Assembly: GCF_013390595.1 (NCBI RefSeq)
Contig: NZ_JACAWV010000003.1
Location: 248,001-312,000, forward strand
Length of the DNA: 64,000 nucleotides
Source: Rhizobium sp. RM
GTDB taxonomy: Bacteria > Pseudomonadota > Alphaproteobacteria > Rhizobiales > Rhizobiaceae
Direction: 5' to 3'
The translations under genes and the position numbers were made by a program. This document shows, one piece after another, positions 8,826 through 19,024 of this stretch. A model generated the notes under the pieces. It ran no database searches. It saw nothing but the letters and a program-made list of their open reading frames with translations, and was not told where the DNA came from. Position 1 is the stretch's first letter, and each line of letters starts with the position of its first letter.

Positions 8826-9566
8826 TTAGGTTCCTGCGATGGCGTGCAAGATTTCGAACATTGTAGCCTCGCTTGGCGTCGCTGCCGTGCGGGCCTGGGC
8901 GCTAAAAGCATCGGGGATATGGGCTTTCACGTTTTCGCTCATGCAGATGAAGCGTGTGCCCGCCAACGCTGAAGCATAAGGCGGTTTTGTTGCGATGCGA
9001 AAAAAAGCCTGCGCCGCCTCGGCCGAATAAAGCAGAATCACATCCACTTTTGCAGAGACAAGCGCCGCATCCCAGATGTCACGGCGAAAATCATTCTCCC
9101 GCATTTCGTAACACTCGGCCACCGTAAATGCGATGGCGGCTGACTGAAGTCCTGCTTCGAAGGAAGGGGCACGCGGTGTGCCGGCAAGATAAAGCAGAGG
9201 TTTGCTGCGCGACAACAGGGCGCGATTTTCCACCACAAGCGTTGCCAGCGATTTCCCGTCGCCAGCAGCGGTGAAAATGTTATGAAAGCCTGCCTGCCTT
9301 GCGGCGTCAGCGGTTGCCTCGCCAACAGCAAAGATCGGCTTCGTGAAATAGGGGGTGAGTGACGTGCCGAGCGGTTTCAGCGCCCGGATCGCTTCGGCGC
9401 TGGTGACTGCGAGTGCGGATTTTGGCACGACGAGAGACGCCTCGGCCAGGTCGCCATGGTGGATCGGATGGAACAGGGGCAAAGGCACTGGATCGTGGCC
9501 CAGCGCCTTCAGCTTTGCCGCCGTCTTCTCGCCGGAACGTTCCGGCCGGGTGACGACGATCCGCAT
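8826..9566 (-). CDS. hemD: Uroporphyrinogen-III synthase
   Basis: Cyclises hydroxymethylbilane, inverting ring D, to uroporphyrinogen III, the branch point to heme and corrins. It is 246 residues and starts MRIVVTRPERSGEKTAAKL, the usual HemD opening, with the late-family segment VDVILLYSAEAAQAFF. HemD is poorly conserved, so position directly behind hemC is strong support. The frame extends to 9695 inside hemC; the ATG at 9566 lies 4 bases after the hemC stop with GGTGGAG upstream. Confidence 0.92.
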   Translation of the reverse strand: MRIVVTRPERSGEKTAAKLKALGHDPVPLPLFHPIHHGDLAEASLVVPKSALAVTSAEAIRALKPLGTSLTPYFTKPIFAVGEATADAARQAGFHNIFTAAGDGKSLATLVVENRALLSRSKPLLYLAGTPRAPSFEAGLQSAAIAFTVAECYEMRENDFRRDIWDAALVSAKVDVILLYSAEAAQAFFRIATKPPYASALAGTRFICMSENVKAHIPDAFSAQARTAATPSEATMFEILHAIAGT

Positions 9567-9570
9567 GAGC

Positions 9571-10500
9571 CTAGCTCCACCCTTCGAAGAAACTGGAGCC
9601 CGCTCTGGAGCGAACATCTTCCCCGGCTTTTCGACCCAGCGATGCGGCATCCGCACATTTGCCCGATATCTCGACGCTGTGGCTTGTCTGGCCATCGGGC
9701 GTAAGGATCACGCCATGGAAATGAAGCTCGCCATCATCGCAAACGGCAAGGCCGGCGATTGGAGTGCGGCAAGAGCCGTCCAGCGCGCCGAGGAACGCGC
9801 GTTCGCACGTTACCGCATCAAATGTCGGCTTGTGATTTATCGCGGCCAGCAATTCATCAATGCGCGTATCGCCGATGCGGCTTTCTACACAGATTGCCCC
9901 TTGCGCGGGTGCGGGGGGAAATTCCTTCGGATCGAGAATTTCCGTCGGAACCGCCTCTTTTCCGAGACGCTTCAACCCCGCAAAAGCGAGCAATGTCGCA
10001 TCGGCATCGCCTTCCGCAAGTTTCCGCAGGCGCGTATCGACCAGACCGCGGAAAACGATGACGTTCAGATCCGGGCGCAGTCGGCGTATCAGGGCCTGAC
10101 GCCGCAACGAGGCCGAACCGACGACGGCGCCCTGTGGCAATTCCAGCAGTTTTGGCGCGGTGCGGCCGATAAAGGCGTCACGGACGTCTTCGCGCGGTAA
10201 AAATGCGGAAAGGTGCAGCCCTTCAGGCAGGATCGTCGGCATGTCCTTGGACGAATGGACGGCAATATCCAGTTCGCCGGAGACAAGCTGGTTTTCCAGC
10301 TCTTCGGTAAACAGGCCTTTGCCACCAATTTCGGATAGAGCGCGATCGGTGATGCGGTCACCCTTGGTCGACAGGACGACGATTTCGAACATGTCTTCCG
10401 GCAGAGCATGCGCTGACATCAGCCGGTTCCGGGTTTCGTAGGCCTGCGCTAGCGCCAGAGGGCTGCCGCGCGTGCCGATTCGGAAAGGTTTTGTTTGCAT
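9571..10500 (-). CDS. hemC: Porphobilinogen deaminase (hydroxymethylbilane synthase)
   Basis: Polymerises four porphobilinogens to hydroxymethylbilane. It is 309 residues. Visible signatures are the N-terminal [14 protein letters not shown], the catalytic aspartate in [10 protein letters not shown] (D86), the arginine-rich [18 protein letters not shown], and the dipyrromethane-attachment cysteine C244 in [11 protein letters not shown]. It is the first gene of a six-gene minus-strand unit (hemC-hemD-mic60-hemY-terB-GATase) and is divergent from tsaD across about 70 bases that must hold both promoters. Confidence 0.97.
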   Translation of the reverse strand: MQTKPFRIGTRGSPLALAQAYETRNRLMSAHALPEDMFEIVVLSTKGDRITDRALSEIGGKGLFTEELENQLVSGELDIAVHSSKDMPTILPEGLHLSAFLPREDVRDAFIGRTAPKLLELPQGAVVGSASLRRQALIRRLRPDLNVIVFRGLVDTRLRKLAEGDADATLLAFAGLKRLGKEAVPTEILDPKEFPPAPAQGAICVESRIGDTRIDELLAAINHKPTFDAVTCERAFLGALDGSCRTPIAGLAVCDDGELHFHGVILTPDGQTSHSVEISGKCADAASLGRKAGEDVRSRAGSSFFEGWS

Positions 10501-10572
10501 CCGCGTCTATCCATTGTTACCGGGTGTTTCCGTACCTAAGTTTCCCTTTGACCGCAATGAACGAACAGGTTG

Positions 10573-11670
10573 ATGGCCTCCTTTCTTCGTATCCTTGGTA
10601 TAGAGACGAGCTGTGATGAAACCGCTGCATCCGTGGTGGTTCGCCATGCCGACGGGCGTGGAGAGATCGTTTCGGATGTCGTTTTGTCGCAGCTCGACGA
10701 ACACAGCGCCTATGGCGGTGTGGTGCCTGAAATTGCTGCACGTGCTCACGTTGAAGCGCTCGACACGCTTGTCGAGGAAGCGCTCGAGCAGGCAGGCGTG
10801 ACCCTGGCCGATGTCGATGCCATCGCCGCCACCTCGGGGCCAGGTTTGATCGGTGGCCTGATCGTTGGTCTGATGACCGGCAAAGCGATTGCCAAGGCGG
10901 CCGGCAAGCCGCTTTATGCAATCAACCATCTGGAAGGCCACGCGCTGACGGCGCGCCTGACGGATGGCCTGTCTTTTCCCTATCTGATGCTGCTGGTCTC
11001 CGGCGGTCACACGCAGCTCGTTCTTGTTCGTGGCGTGGGGCAATATGAACGCTGGGGCACGACCATCGACGACGCGCTTGGCGAGGCTTTCGACAAGACG
11101 GCGAAACTTCTGGGGCTGCCTTATCCAGGTGGACCTGCCGTAGAGAAAGCTGCAGCGACAGGAAATCCGGACCGATTTTCGCTGCCCCGTCCAATGGTTG
11201 GCGAAACAAGGCTGGACTTCTCCTTCTCCGGTTTGAAAACGGCCGTGCGGCAGGCGGCGACGGCCATTGCGCCGCTTTCCGATCAGGACATTGCCGACAT
11301 CTGCGCTTCGTTCCAGAAGGCCGTATCGCGTACCCTGAAGGACCGTATCGGCCGTGGGCTTGCGAGGTTCCGCGAGGAGTTTACGGATATCGCTGGCGAA
11401 CCGGCATTGGTGGTGGCTGGCGGGGTTGCTGCCAATCAGGAAATTCGCAGCACATTGCAGGCGCTGTGCGATAGCTACAGGTTCCGCTTCGTTGCGCCAC
11501 CACACCATCTCTGTACCGACAATGCTGCGATGATTGCCTGGGCGGGTCTGGAACGTATGGCCGATGGCCGTGAGCCGGATTCGCTCGATATTCAGCCGCG
11601 TTCGCGCTGGCCGCTCGATGCCAATGCGGAAACCCTGATCGGGTTCGGCAAAAGAGGAGCCAAGGCCTGA
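10573..11670 (+). CDS. tsaD: tRNA N6-threonylcarbamoyladenosine transferase TsaD
   Basis: Transfers threonylcarbamoyl to A37 of ANN-decoding tRNAs, working with TsaB, TsaE and TsaC. It has 365 residues of the ASKHA fold. Motifs seen: [14 protein letters not shown] at the N-terminus, metal ligands H119 and H123 in [36 protein letters not shown], and the C-terminal metal-binding D316 in [17 protein letters not shown] directly precedes the chosen ATG. The TGA overlaps the ATG of gpsA by one base, so the genes are translationally coupled. Confidence 0.97.
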   Translation: MASFLRILGIETSCDETAASVVVRHADGRGEIVSDVVLSQLDEHSAYGGVVPEIAARAHVEALDTLVEEALEQAGVTLADVDAIAATSGPGLIGGLIVGLMTGKAIAKAAGKPLYAINHLEGHALTARLTDGLSFPYLMLLVSGGHTQLVLVRGVGQYERWGTTIDDALGEAFDKTAKLLGLPYPGGPAVEKAAATGNPDRFSLPRPMVGETRLDFSFSGLKTAVRQAATAIAPLSDQDIADICASFQKAVSRTLKDRIGRGLARFREEFTDIAGEPALVVAGGVAANQEIRSTLQALCDSYRFRFVAPPHHLCTDNAAMIAWAGLERMADGREPDSLDIQPRSRWPLDANAETLIGFGKRGAKA

Positions 11671-12653
11671 TGCAGCGTGAAAAAATCGTCGTGATTGGCG
11701 CAGGTGCCTTCGGAACCGCGCTGGCCGTGGTCGTCGCGCTGGAAAACCGCCATGACGTCACCTTGCTTGGCCGTGATCCGTCGCTGATGGCTGATCTTCG
11801 ATCCGACAGGGTGCATGAGGCGGCGTTGCCGGGTGTCAGTCTGCCGGATGCGCTGGCATTTTCGGCAGAAGAAAATGTGCTCGCCGATGCCGGTATCGTG
11901 CTTTTCGCCATGCCGTCGCAAGCGCATGCGGACGCAGCACGACATTATGGCCCCTATCTTGCCAGGGATGCCGTCATTGTCACCTGCGCCAAGGGCATCG
12001 ATCGCGCCTCTGGTCGGCTTTTGACTGAGCTTCTTGAAGCAGAATTGCCGCACCATCCGGTCGCGGTTCTCTCCGGTCCTGGGTTTGCTGCCGATATCGC
12101 CCGTGGACTACCAACCGCGATGGCGATTGCCGCCGAAGAGGTGGCTGTTGCGGAGAGGCTGGCAGCAACCATCAGCGGCAAGACGTTCCGTCTCTATGCA
12201 TCCGCCGATCGTATCGGCGTGCAGCTCGGCGGCGCCTTGAAGAATGTGCTGGCCATTGCCGCCGGGATCGTTGAGGGCGCTGGGCTTGGCGATTCTGCCC
12301 GCGCTGCGCTCATTTCTCGTGGGCTTGCGGAAATGTCACGTCTCGTTGTTGCCATGGGCGGCAAGGCGGATACGGTGCGTGGTCTTTCGGGGCTTGGCGA
12401 CCTGGTGTTAACGGCGACCAGCCATCAATCACGAAATTTGCGTTTCGGTATCGCGCTTGGTCGCGATGAAGGCAAGGACGCGTCCGGTGGTCTGGTCGAA
12501 GGCGCTTTTGCAGCTGCCGTCGCGGCTCGACTTGCCGCACAATATTCAGTCGATATGCCCGTGACGGAAGCTGTTGCAGCCATCATCGACGGCAATCTGG
12601 ACGTGGCAAGCGCCATGCAACAATTGATGACACGGCCGATCACCACCGAATAA
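11670..12653 (+). CDS. gpsA: Glycerol-3-phosphate dehydrogenase [NAD(P)+]
   Basis: Reduces dihydroxyacetone phosphate to sn-glycerol-3-phosphate for phospholipid synthesis; cytosolic. It is 327 residues, the family norm. Visible are the Rossmann motif [30 protein letters not shown], the active-site lysine region [17 protein letters not shown], and RGLAEMSRL with the C-terminal [11 protein letters not shown]. It starts at the ATG overlapping the tsaD stop (TGATG) and is followed 28 bases later by the YciI gene. Confidence 0.97.
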   Translation: MQREKIVVIGAGAFGTALAVVVALENRHDVTLLGRDPSLMADLRSDRVHEAALPGVSLPDALAFSAEENVLADAGIVLFAMPSQAHADAARHYGPYLARDAVIVTCAKGIDRASGRLLTELLEAELPHHPVAVLSGPGFAADIARGLPTAMAIAAEEVAVAERLAATISGKTFRLYASADRIGVQLGGALKNVLAIAAGIVEGAGLGDSARAALISRGLAEMSRLVVAMGGKADTVRGLSGLGDLVLTATSHQSRNLRFGIALGRDEGKDASGGLVEGAFAAAVAARLAAQYSVDMPVTEAVAAIIDGNLDVASAMQQLMTRPITTE

Positions 12654-12681
12654 GGTTGGCAGGCCAAATGAGGAGACGAGA

Positions 12682-12975
12682 ATGCTGTTTGCTTTTATCT
12701 GCAAGGACAAGCCTGGCCATCTGAACGTGCGCATGGATACGCGTCCGGCGCATCTGGAGCACCTGAACAAGCTGAATGCCGAGGGAACGCTGAAGATCGC
12801 CGGCCCGTTTCTGGATAGCGAAGGCAAGCCGAATGGCAGCCTGGTTATCGTCGAAGCAGCCGATATCGATGCTGCCAAGGCGCTGGCCGATGCCGACCCC
12901 TATGCAAAGGCAGGATTGTTCGAGAGCGTTGATGTAAAGCCCTACAACTGGGTCTTCAACAATCCGGGAGCGTAA
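12682..12975 (+). CDS. YciI family protein
   Basis: A 97-residue YciI-like protein with the ferredoxin-like fold (MLFAFICKDKPGHLNVRMDT at the start, ALADADPYAKAGLFESVDV near the end). The conserved His in RPAHLEHLNKL and the Asp in the ADADPY segment are the pair usually called catalytic-like in this family. The reaction is unknown for most members. GAGGAGACGAG precedes the ATG. The stop codon abuts the EVE gene, so it is part of the tsaD-gpsA operon. Confidence 0.88.
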   Translation: MLFAFICKDKPGHLNVRMDTRPAHLEHLNKLNAEGTLKIAGPFLDSEGKPNGSLVIVEAADIDAAKALADADPYAKAGLFESVDVKPYNWVFNNPGA

Positions 12976-12981
12976 TTGGCG

Positions 12982-13425
12982 ATGGCGAATTACTGGCTGT
13001 ACAAATCTGAACCGTTCAAATGGTCCTGGGAGCAGCAGAAAGCCAAGGGCGAAGAGGGTGAGGAGTGGACCGGCGTTCGCAACTATCAGGCGCGCAACAA
13101 CATGCGCGCCATGAAGATTGGCGACAAGGGCTTCTTCTATCACTCCAATGAGGGGCTGGATGTCGTCGGCATCGTTGAGGTCTGCGAGCTGTCGCGGCCG
13201 GATTCCACTGCGGAAGGCGATGCCCGTTGGGACTGCGTGCATATCAAGGCTGTCCGCGACATGCCGAAGTCCGTCTCGCTGAAGGACGTGAAGGCGAACC
13301 CTAAGCTTGCCAACATGTCGCTGGTCACCTCGATGCGGCTTTCTGTGCAGCCGGTGACCGAAGAGGAATATTTCGAGGTCTGCCGCATGGGTGGTCTCGA
13401 TAATCCTCCGCTTTCGCCAGAATGA
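12982..13425 (+). CDS. EVE domain-containing protein (PUA-like, THYN1 type)
   Basis: A 147-residue single EVE-domain protein: MANYWLYKSEPFKWSWEQQ, then EWTGVRNYQARNNMRAMKIGDKGFFYHS and a C-terminal VQPVTEEEYFEVCRMGG. EVE domains share the PUA/YTH fold and are thought to read modified bases in RNA or DNA. Stand-alone bacterial copies of this length are common and mostly uncharacterised. The reading frame also offers a TTG at 12976 abutting the YciI stop; the ATG at 12982 fits family N-termini better. It overlaps the region of alternative starts for the next gene. Confidence 0.9.
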   Translation: MANYWLYKSEPFKWSWEQQKAKGEEGEEWTGVRNYQARNNMRAMKIGDKGFFYHSNEGLDVVGIVEVCELSRPDSTAEGDARWDCVHIKAVRDMPKSVSLKDVKANPKLANMSLVTSMRLSVQPVTEEEYFEVCRMGGLDNPPLSPE

Positions 13426-13435
13426 TGCTGAAGGC

Positions 13436-14080
13436 GTGAAAACCGATCCCGGACGTTTCATCCTCGACAACACCGGCATCATGCGCCCTCCGCATGTGCC
13501 GGAACTGCAGCTCCATCTGGCGACAGAGGCCCATGATCTGTGGCTGAAGACGCAAGAGGAGCTGGAGGAGATCGGTTTGCCACCGCCGTTCTGGGCCTTT
13601 GCCTGGGCGGGAGGGCAGGGACTTGCCCGCTTCGTTATCGATCATCCCGAAAGCGTGCGGGGAAAGCGCGTGCTGGATTTCGCAAGCGGCTCGGGCATGG
13701 TTGCCATTGCAGCCGCGATGTCCGGGGCTGCAGCGGTGGAGGCTGTCGATATCGATCCCTGGGCGGGAGCGTCGGTGGCTTTGAATGCTGCGCTGAACGG
13801 CGTCGATGTTGCGTTTTCGGCGGCCAATCTCATCGGTCAGGACATCGGCGCCGAGGTGCTGCTTGCCGGTGACGTGTTTTATGACCGTTCTTTCGCTGAT
13901 CTGCTGGTGCCTTGGTTAAGGCATCTGGCGACACAGGGCGTTACCGTTCTGGTCGGTGATCCCGGCCGAGCTTATCTTCCGAAAGATCGCCTTGAGGCAA
14001 TGGCAACCTATCAGGTGCCGGTGACGCGTGCGCTGGAAGAAAGCGAAATCAAGAAGACAACCGTCTGGCGGTTTGTCTGA
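13436..14080 (+). CDS. Class I SAM-dependent methyltransferase (COG3897 / PrmA-like)
   Basis: About 214 residues. The Rossmann methyltransferase motif I is seen as VLDFASGSGMVAIAAAMSGA, followed by the acidic end of strand 2, VEAVDIDPWAG, then a motif IV-like LLAGDVFYDR. The N-terminal PPHVPELQLHLATEAHDLW and PPPFWAFAWAGGQGLAR are typical of the COG3897 group annotated as nicotinamide N-methyase or L11-methyltransferase-like; the real substrate is not known. The frame is open to a GTG at 13391 inside the EVE gene; I prefer the GTG at 13436, which keeps the overlap out and gives VKTDPGRFILDNT. Confidence 0.85.
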   Translation: MKTDPGRFILDNTGIMRPPHVPELQLHLATEAHDLWLKTQEELEEIGLPPPFWAFAWAGGQGLARFVIDHPESVRGKRVLDFASGSGMVAIAAAMSGAAAVEAVDIDPWAGASVALNAALNGVDVAFSAANLIGQDIGAEVLLAGDVFYDRSFADLLVPWLRHLATQGVTVLVGDPGRAYLPKDRLEAMATYQVPVTRALEESEIKKTTVWRFV

Positions 14081-14123
14081 GTTCGGCGCAGAGAGAGTTT
14101 TCCAACGGATTGAAGCAGGTCGC

Positions 14124-14489
14124 TCATGGGCGGATCACGCAGACGCCATGCTCCCAGGCACAGGCTTCGTTCGCCGTTACGGCATCCACCTTGATGATTT
14201 TGGCTCTCGGGGCAGGCTGCAATCCGATCGAAGCGGGTCTGTTTCCAGAGGAAAAACCACCGCCAATGGCAAAGTAGTTGCCGTTGCCACGTACTCTCAG
14301 CGCGGCAATAGCACCGCTGTAGGTGCCGCCGGGGAGCGTGGAGGGCAGGCCATCGGTTGAAAAACTGGTCTGCTGCCGGTGCCGATTATAATGGCGATAG
14401 CTGAAATTCTCTGCTGACGCGGAAGGCAAAACCGTGAAAATGAGGCTTGCGAATGCAAGGGAGAAGCCGGCGATTCGACGCAGTAACAT
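14124..14489 (-). CDS. Small exported protein of unknown function
   Basis: 121 residues with a clear Sec signal peptide: MLLRR, then a hydrophobic run, then VLPSASA before ENFSYRHY, so cleavage is likely near residue 26. The mature part is Ser/Gly/Tyr-rich and has two cysteines close to the C-terminus (ACAWEHGVCVI) that could form a disulfide in the periplasm. I do not recognise a domain. It is convergent with the methyltransferase gene (43-base gap) and its promoter would lie in the AT-rich block upstream of sdhC. Confidence 0.7.
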   Translation of the reverse strand: MLLRRIAGFSLAFASLIFTVLPSASAENFSYRHYNRHRQQTSFSTDGLPSTLPGGTYSGAIAALRVRGNGNYFAIGGGFSSGNRPASIGLQPAPRAKIIKVDAVTANEACAWEHGVCVIRP

Positions 14490-14794
14490 GATCCTTTTTC
14501 TCCGGTTTTTTTAGTTAACAAAATGTAAATTACAGCATTTTTTATTTACGTAAAGGTCAAAAAATTCGGGCTGGTGATCTTGGAAACGCTCGACTTTTTA
14601 TTTTTGCGACACTTTTTTTGCAAAAAATCGTCCGCCCCAATCGATTAAATTCGAATCGACCGTGGAATCTGCTTGTGGTGATGTTCCCATGCGATTAAAC
14701 GTCGCGGTTGGTGCAATGCACATTCTTTCGTCATGTGCTGTTGCTTGGGGGCGTTCGCAGTTGCGGGCGCACGGGAAAACGCCGCGAGGTTCTG
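14490..14794. promoter_or_regulatory. AT-rich divergent control region between the small exported protein and sdhC
   Basis: No gene is seen in these roughly 300 bases. The left half is much richer in A+T than the surroundings and holds several palindromes: TGTAAATTACA (14524-14534), TTTACGTAAA (14545-14554), TTTTTTGCAAAAAA (14614-14627) and TCGATT/AATCGA (14641-14659). It must carry the sdhC promoter. Which palindromes are operators is inference. Confidence 0.6.
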
Positions 14795-15187
14795 ATGGCG
14801 AACACGACAAATAATCGGCCTTTGTCGCCGCATCTTCAAGTTTACAAGATGATTCCGACGATGGCTGCATCCATCGTGCACCGTATTACGGGCGGCGCAC
14901 TGTATTTCGGCACGCTACTCGTCGCCTGGTGGCTGATCGCCATTTCGACCGGCGAGGCTTATTACGCCTGGGTCGACTGGGCGATGGGCACGATCATCGG
15001 CAAGCTCATCCTGATCGGTTATACTTGGGCGCTTGTTCATCACCTGCTGGGCGGTCTGCGCCACTTCATGTGGGACCTGGGACACGGTTTCGACAAGCAC
15101 TTCACGACCAAGCTTGCGAAGGCTTCCTTCGTCGTGTCGATCTGTCTGACCGCGCTGATCTGGGTCATCGCCCTGATCGTGCGCTGA
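14795..15187 (+). CDS. sdhC: Succinate dehydrogenase cytochrome b556 subunit
   Basis: Membrane anchor of complex II, binding quinone and heme b together with SdhD. It has 130 residues with three hydrophobic helices. The signature SIVHRITGGALYFG (around residues 27-39) and the heme-ligand histidine H83 in VHHLLGGLRHFMWDLGHG are present. The open frame starts at 14708, but the ATG at 14795 has GCGAGG ahead of it and gives the normal N-terminus MANTTNNRPLSPHLQVYKM. It is the first gene of sdhCDAB. Confidence 0.96.
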   Translation: MANTTNNRPLSPHLQVYKMIPTMAASIVHRITGGALYFGTLLVAWWLIAISTGEAYYAWVDWAMGTIIGKLILIGYTWALVHHLLGGLRHFMWDLGHGFDKHFTTKLAKASFVVSICLTALIWVIALIVR

Positions 15188-15199
15188 GGAGATATTTTC

Positions 15200-15580
15200 A
15201 TGGATATGCGTACACCTCTCGGCAAGGTCCGCGGTCTTGGCTCCGCCAAGGAAGGCACAGAGCATTTCTGGCGTCAGCGCGTCACGGCTGTTGCCAACGT
15301 TCCTCTGCTGATCTTTTTCGTGATCTTCCTGATCAAGTATGCTGGCGCTCCCTATGCGGACGTCGCCGCTGCGCTGTCGAACCCGCTTGTTGCGGTGATC
15401 ATGGGTCTGGTGGTCGTTTCCGGCCTCATCCACATGAAGCTCGGCATGCAGGTGATCATTGAAGACTACATTCACGCCGAGGTCCCGAAGCTCGTTCTTC
15501 TGATGCTCAATACGTTTTTCGCGATTCTGGTTGGCGGCCTTTGCGTCTTCGCCATTCTGAAAATCGCATTCGCAGGATAA
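15200..15580 (+). CDS. sdhD: Succinate dehydrogenase hydrophobic membrane anchor subunit
   Basis: Second membrane anchor of complex II. It has 126 residues with three hydrophobic helices. The heme/quinone site segment [17 protein letters not shown] contains the likely heme ligand H78 and the D89-Y90 pair equivalent to the quinone-site Asp-Tyr of other SdhD proteins. GAGGAGATA precedes the ATG, 12 bases after sdhC. Confidence 0.95.
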   Translation: MDMRTPLGKVRGLGSAKEGTEHFWRQRVTAVANVPLLIFFVIFLIKYAGAPYADVAAALSNPLVAVIMGLVVVSGLIHMKLGMQVIIEDYIHAEVPKLVLLMLNTFFAILVGGLCVFAILKIAFAG

Positions 15581-15587
15581 TCCGGTC

Positions 15588-17432
15588 ATGGCATCTCCAA
15601 GTTCACCTTCCCAGAATGGCAAGGCCTACACCTATGTCGATCACTCCTATGATGTGATTGTTGTTGGTGCCGGCGGTGCTGGTCTTCGCGCCACGCTCGG
15701 CATGGCCGAGCAGGGGTTCCGCACGGCCTGCATCACCAAGGTTTTCCCGACGCGTTCGCATACGGTCGCGGCTCAGGGCGGTATTGCCGCTTCGCTGACC
15801 AACATGACGCCCGACTGTTGGCAGTGGCACCTTTACGACACCGTAAAGGGCTCTGACTGGCTCGGCGACGTCGACGCTATGCAGTATCTCGCCATGGAAG
15901 CGCCCAAGGCGGTCTATGAGCTCGAGCATTATGGTGTTCCGTTCTCGCGTAACGCGGAAGGCAAGATTTACCAGCGCCCATTCGGCGGCCACATGCAGAA
16001 CTATGGTGAAGGCCCGCCGGTGCAGCGCACCTGCGCCGCAGCCGACCGTACAGGTCACGCCATCCTGCACACGCTTTACGGCCAGTCGCTGCGCAACAAC
16101 GCGGAATTCTTTATCGAGTATTTCGCGCTCGACCTCATCATGTCGGATGACGGCAGCCGTTGCACCGGTGTTGTCGCCTGGAACCTTGATGACGGCACGA
16201 TCCATCGTTTTTCCGCCAAGATGGTCGTTCTGGCCACCGGCGGTTACGGCCGCGCCTATTTCTCGGCGACCTCCGCGCATACCTGCACGGGCGACGGCGG
16301 CGGCATGATCGCACGCGCGGGCCTTCCGCTTCAGGACATGGAATTCGTTCAGTTCCACCCAACCGGTATCTACGGCGCAGGCTGCCTGATCACCGAGGGT
16401 GCACGCGGTGAAGGCGGTTATCTCGTCAACTCCGAAGGTGAGCGCTTCATGGAGCGTTACGCGCCTTCGGCCAAGGATCTTGCCTCGCGTGACGTCGTGT
16501 CCCGTTGCATGACCATGGAAATCCGCGAAGGCCGTGGCGTTGGCAAGAACAAGGACCACATCTTCCTGCACCTGGATCACCTCGATCCGGCGATCCTGCA
16601 CGAGCGCCTTCCGGGTATCTCCGAAAGCGCCAAGATCTTTGCCGGTGTGGATGTAACGCGCGAGCCGATCCCGGTTCTGCCGACGGTCCACTACAACATG
16701 GGTGGCATTCCGACCAACTATTGGGGCGAAGTGCTGAACGCTGACAGCAGCAATCCAGAGCGTGTCATTCCCGGCCTGATGGCTGTTGGTGAAGCCGGTT
16801 GTGCATCGGTTCACGGTGCTAACCGTCTCGGTTCCAACTCGTTGATCGACCTCGTTGTGTTCGGTCGCGCAGCGGCTATCCGCGCTGCAGAGGTGATTGA
16901 CCGTGCAGCGCCGGTACCGGCGTTGAATGTTGCAGCCTGTGACAAGATCATGGAGCGCTTCGACAGCCTGCGTTACGCCAATGGCGCAACGCCAACCGCT
17001 GTTCTGCGCGACAAGATGCAGCGCGCCATGCAGGATGATGCTGCCGTGTTCCGTACACAGGAATCGCTTGAGAGCGGTTGCCGCCGGCTCTCGGCGATCT
17101 GGAAGGAACTGCCGGATGTCAAGGTTACCGACCGCTCGATGGTCTGGAACTCCGATCTGGTTGAAACGCTTGAACTGCATAACCTGATGGCCAACGCCAT
17201 CACCACGGTTTACGGTGCGGAAGCCCGCAAGGAAAGCCGCGGTTCGCATGCGCGTGAAGACTTCGTAGACGGCCCGTTTGCCGGTCGTGACGACGTCAAC
17301 TGGCGCAAGCACACGCTCGCTTGGGTCAGCCCGGAAGGCGACGTAAAGCTCGACTACCGCCCTGTTCACACCGAACTGATCGCCGATGGCATCGATCCCA
17401 AGAAGATCGCGCCGAAGGCGCGCGTCTACTGA
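15588..17432 (+). CDS. sdhA: Succinate dehydrogenase flavoprotein subunit
   Basis: Oxidises succinate to fumarate and passes electrons to SdhB. It is 614 residues. The FAD dinucleotide motif [20 protein letters not shown] is at about 23-42 and covalent FAD attachment is expected at H58 in [12 protein letters not shown]. Substrate-site residues are seen in [20 protein letters not shown] and in [20 protein letters not shown]. The C-terminal YRPVHT is normal. It starts 7 bases after sdhD. Confidence 0.98.
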   Translation: MASPSSPSQNGKAYTYVDHSYDVIVVGAGGAGLRATLGMAEQGFRTACITKVFPTRSHTVAAQGGIAASLTNMTPDCWQWHLYDTVKGSDWLGDVDAMQYLAMEAPKAVYELEHYGVPFSRNAEGKIYQRPFGGHMQNYGEGPPVQRTCAAADRTGHAILHTLYGQSLRNNAEFFIEYFALDLIMSDDGSRCTGVVAWNLDDGTIHRFSAKMVVLATGGYGRAYFSATSAHTCTGDGGGMIARAGLPLQDMEFVQFHPTGIYGAGCLITEGARGEGGYLVNSEGERFMERYAPSAKDLASRDVVSRCMTMEIREGRGVGKNKDHIFLHLDHLDPAILHERLPGISESAKIFAGVDVTREPIPVLPTVHYNMGGIPTNYWGEVLNADSSNPERVIPGLMAVGEAGCASVHGANRLGSNSLIDLVVFGRAAAIRAAEVIDRAAPVPALNVAACDKIMERFDSLRYANGATPTAVLRDKMQRAMQDDAAVFRTQESLESGCRRLSAIWKELPDVKVTDRSMVWNSDLVETLELHNLMANAITTVYGAEARKESRGSHAREDFVDGPFAGRDDVNWRKHTLAWVSPEGDVKLDYRPVHTELIADGIDPKKIAPKARVY

Positions 17433-17449
17433 TTTGAGAGGAATTGGAC

Positions 17450-18229
17450 ATGGTTGAACTTGCTCTCCCCAAAAACTCTCAGATCAACGAAGGTAAAGTC
17501 TGGCCGAAGCCGGATGGTGCCAAGAATGTTCGCGAATACCGGGTCTATCGCTGGAACCCGGACGACGGTCAGAATCCGCGCATCGATACCTATTACATCG
17601 ATGTCGAGGATTGCGGTCCGATGGTCCTCGATGCGCTTCTCTACATCAAGAACAACATCGATCCGACGCTGACGCTGCGCCGTTCCTGCCGCGAAGGCAT
17701 TTGCGGTTCGTGCGCGATGAACATCGATGGCACGAACACACTCGCCTGCACCAAGGGCATGGATGAGATCAACGGTACCGTAAAGGTCTATCCGCTGCCG
17801 CATATGCCGGTTGTGAAGGACCTCGTTCCTGATCTCAGCAACTTCTACGCCCAGCATCGTTCGATCGAACCCTGGCTGAAGACGGTTTCGCCGACGCCTG
17901 CCAAGGAATGGAAACAGAGCCATGAAGATCGTCAGAAGCTGGACGGCCTTTACGAGTGCATTCTCTGCGCTTGCTGCTCGACCTCCTGTCCGAGCTACTG
18001 GTGGAACGGCGACCGTTATCTCGGTCCGGCTGTTCTGCTGCAGGCTTATCGTTGGCTGATCGACAGCCGCGACGAGGCAACCGGCGAGCGTCTCGACAAC
18101 CTCGAAGACCCATTCCGCCTCTATCGTTGCCACACCATCATGAACTGTGCGCAGGCCTGCCCGAAGGGGCTGAACCCCGCCAAGGCCATCGCAGAAATCA
18201 AGAAGATGATGGTCGAGCGTCGCGTTTGA
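17450..18229 (+). CDS. sdhB: Succinate dehydrogenase iron-sulfur subunit
   Basis: Carries three Fe-S clusters between SdhA and the quinone. It has 259 residues. The [2Fe-2S] ligands are C80, C85, C88 and C100 ([20 protein letters not shown] then AC). The [4Fe-4S] and [3Fe-4S] ligands lie in [17 protein letters not shown] and [17 protein letters not shown]. The chosen ATG has GAGAGGAATTG ahead of it; a TTG two codons upstream is less likely. The operon ends at the terminator 30 bases on. Confidence 0.98.
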   Translation: MVELALPKNSQINEGKVWPKPDGAKNVREYRVYRWNPDDGQNPRIDTYYIDVEDCGPMVLDALLYIKNNIDPTLTLRRSCREGICGSCAMNIDGTNTLACTKGMDEINGTVKVYPLPHMPVVKDLVPDLSNFYAQHRSIEPWLKTVSPTPAKEWKQSHEDRQKLDGLYECILCACCSTSCPSYWWNGDRYLGPAVLLQAYRWLIDSRDEATGERLDNLEDPFRLYRCHTIMNCAQACPKGLNPAKAIAEIKKMMVERRV

Positions 18230-18258
18230 CGGCGGTTTCCGGCAATCAGGAATATCAG

Positions 18259-18287
18259 GGCCGCGGGCAAAACCGCGGCCTTTTTTC
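18259..18287 (+). terminator. Rho-independent terminator after sdhCDAB
   Basis: 8-bp perfect stem GGCCGCGG / CCGCGGCC with a 6-base loop and a run of T residues. Confidence 0.92.
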
Positions 18288-18377
18288 GCAACCGAATGAT
18301 GAGAAATTTCGGTAAAAATCGACTAAAACGGCAATTATCGTTGCCGTCGCTTGCTTACGATAAGGCTTTAGTAATAA

Positions 18378-18974
<597 letters not shown>

Positions 18975-19024
18975 TCCCTGTCTTGGCGGACGCAACCTTG
19001 CGTCCGCACCGAGGGCGCGTCCTC

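Noticed and set aside
15603-17369. 588-residue open frame antisense to sdhA, and similar long frames opposite sucC (21344-22600), sucA (24843-26681), lpdA (28688-30106), atpA (37004-38692) and atpD (39455-40900)
   Set aside because: They lie fully opposite strongly conserved genes, have no family motifs, and come from the codon bias of highly expressed GC-rich genes.
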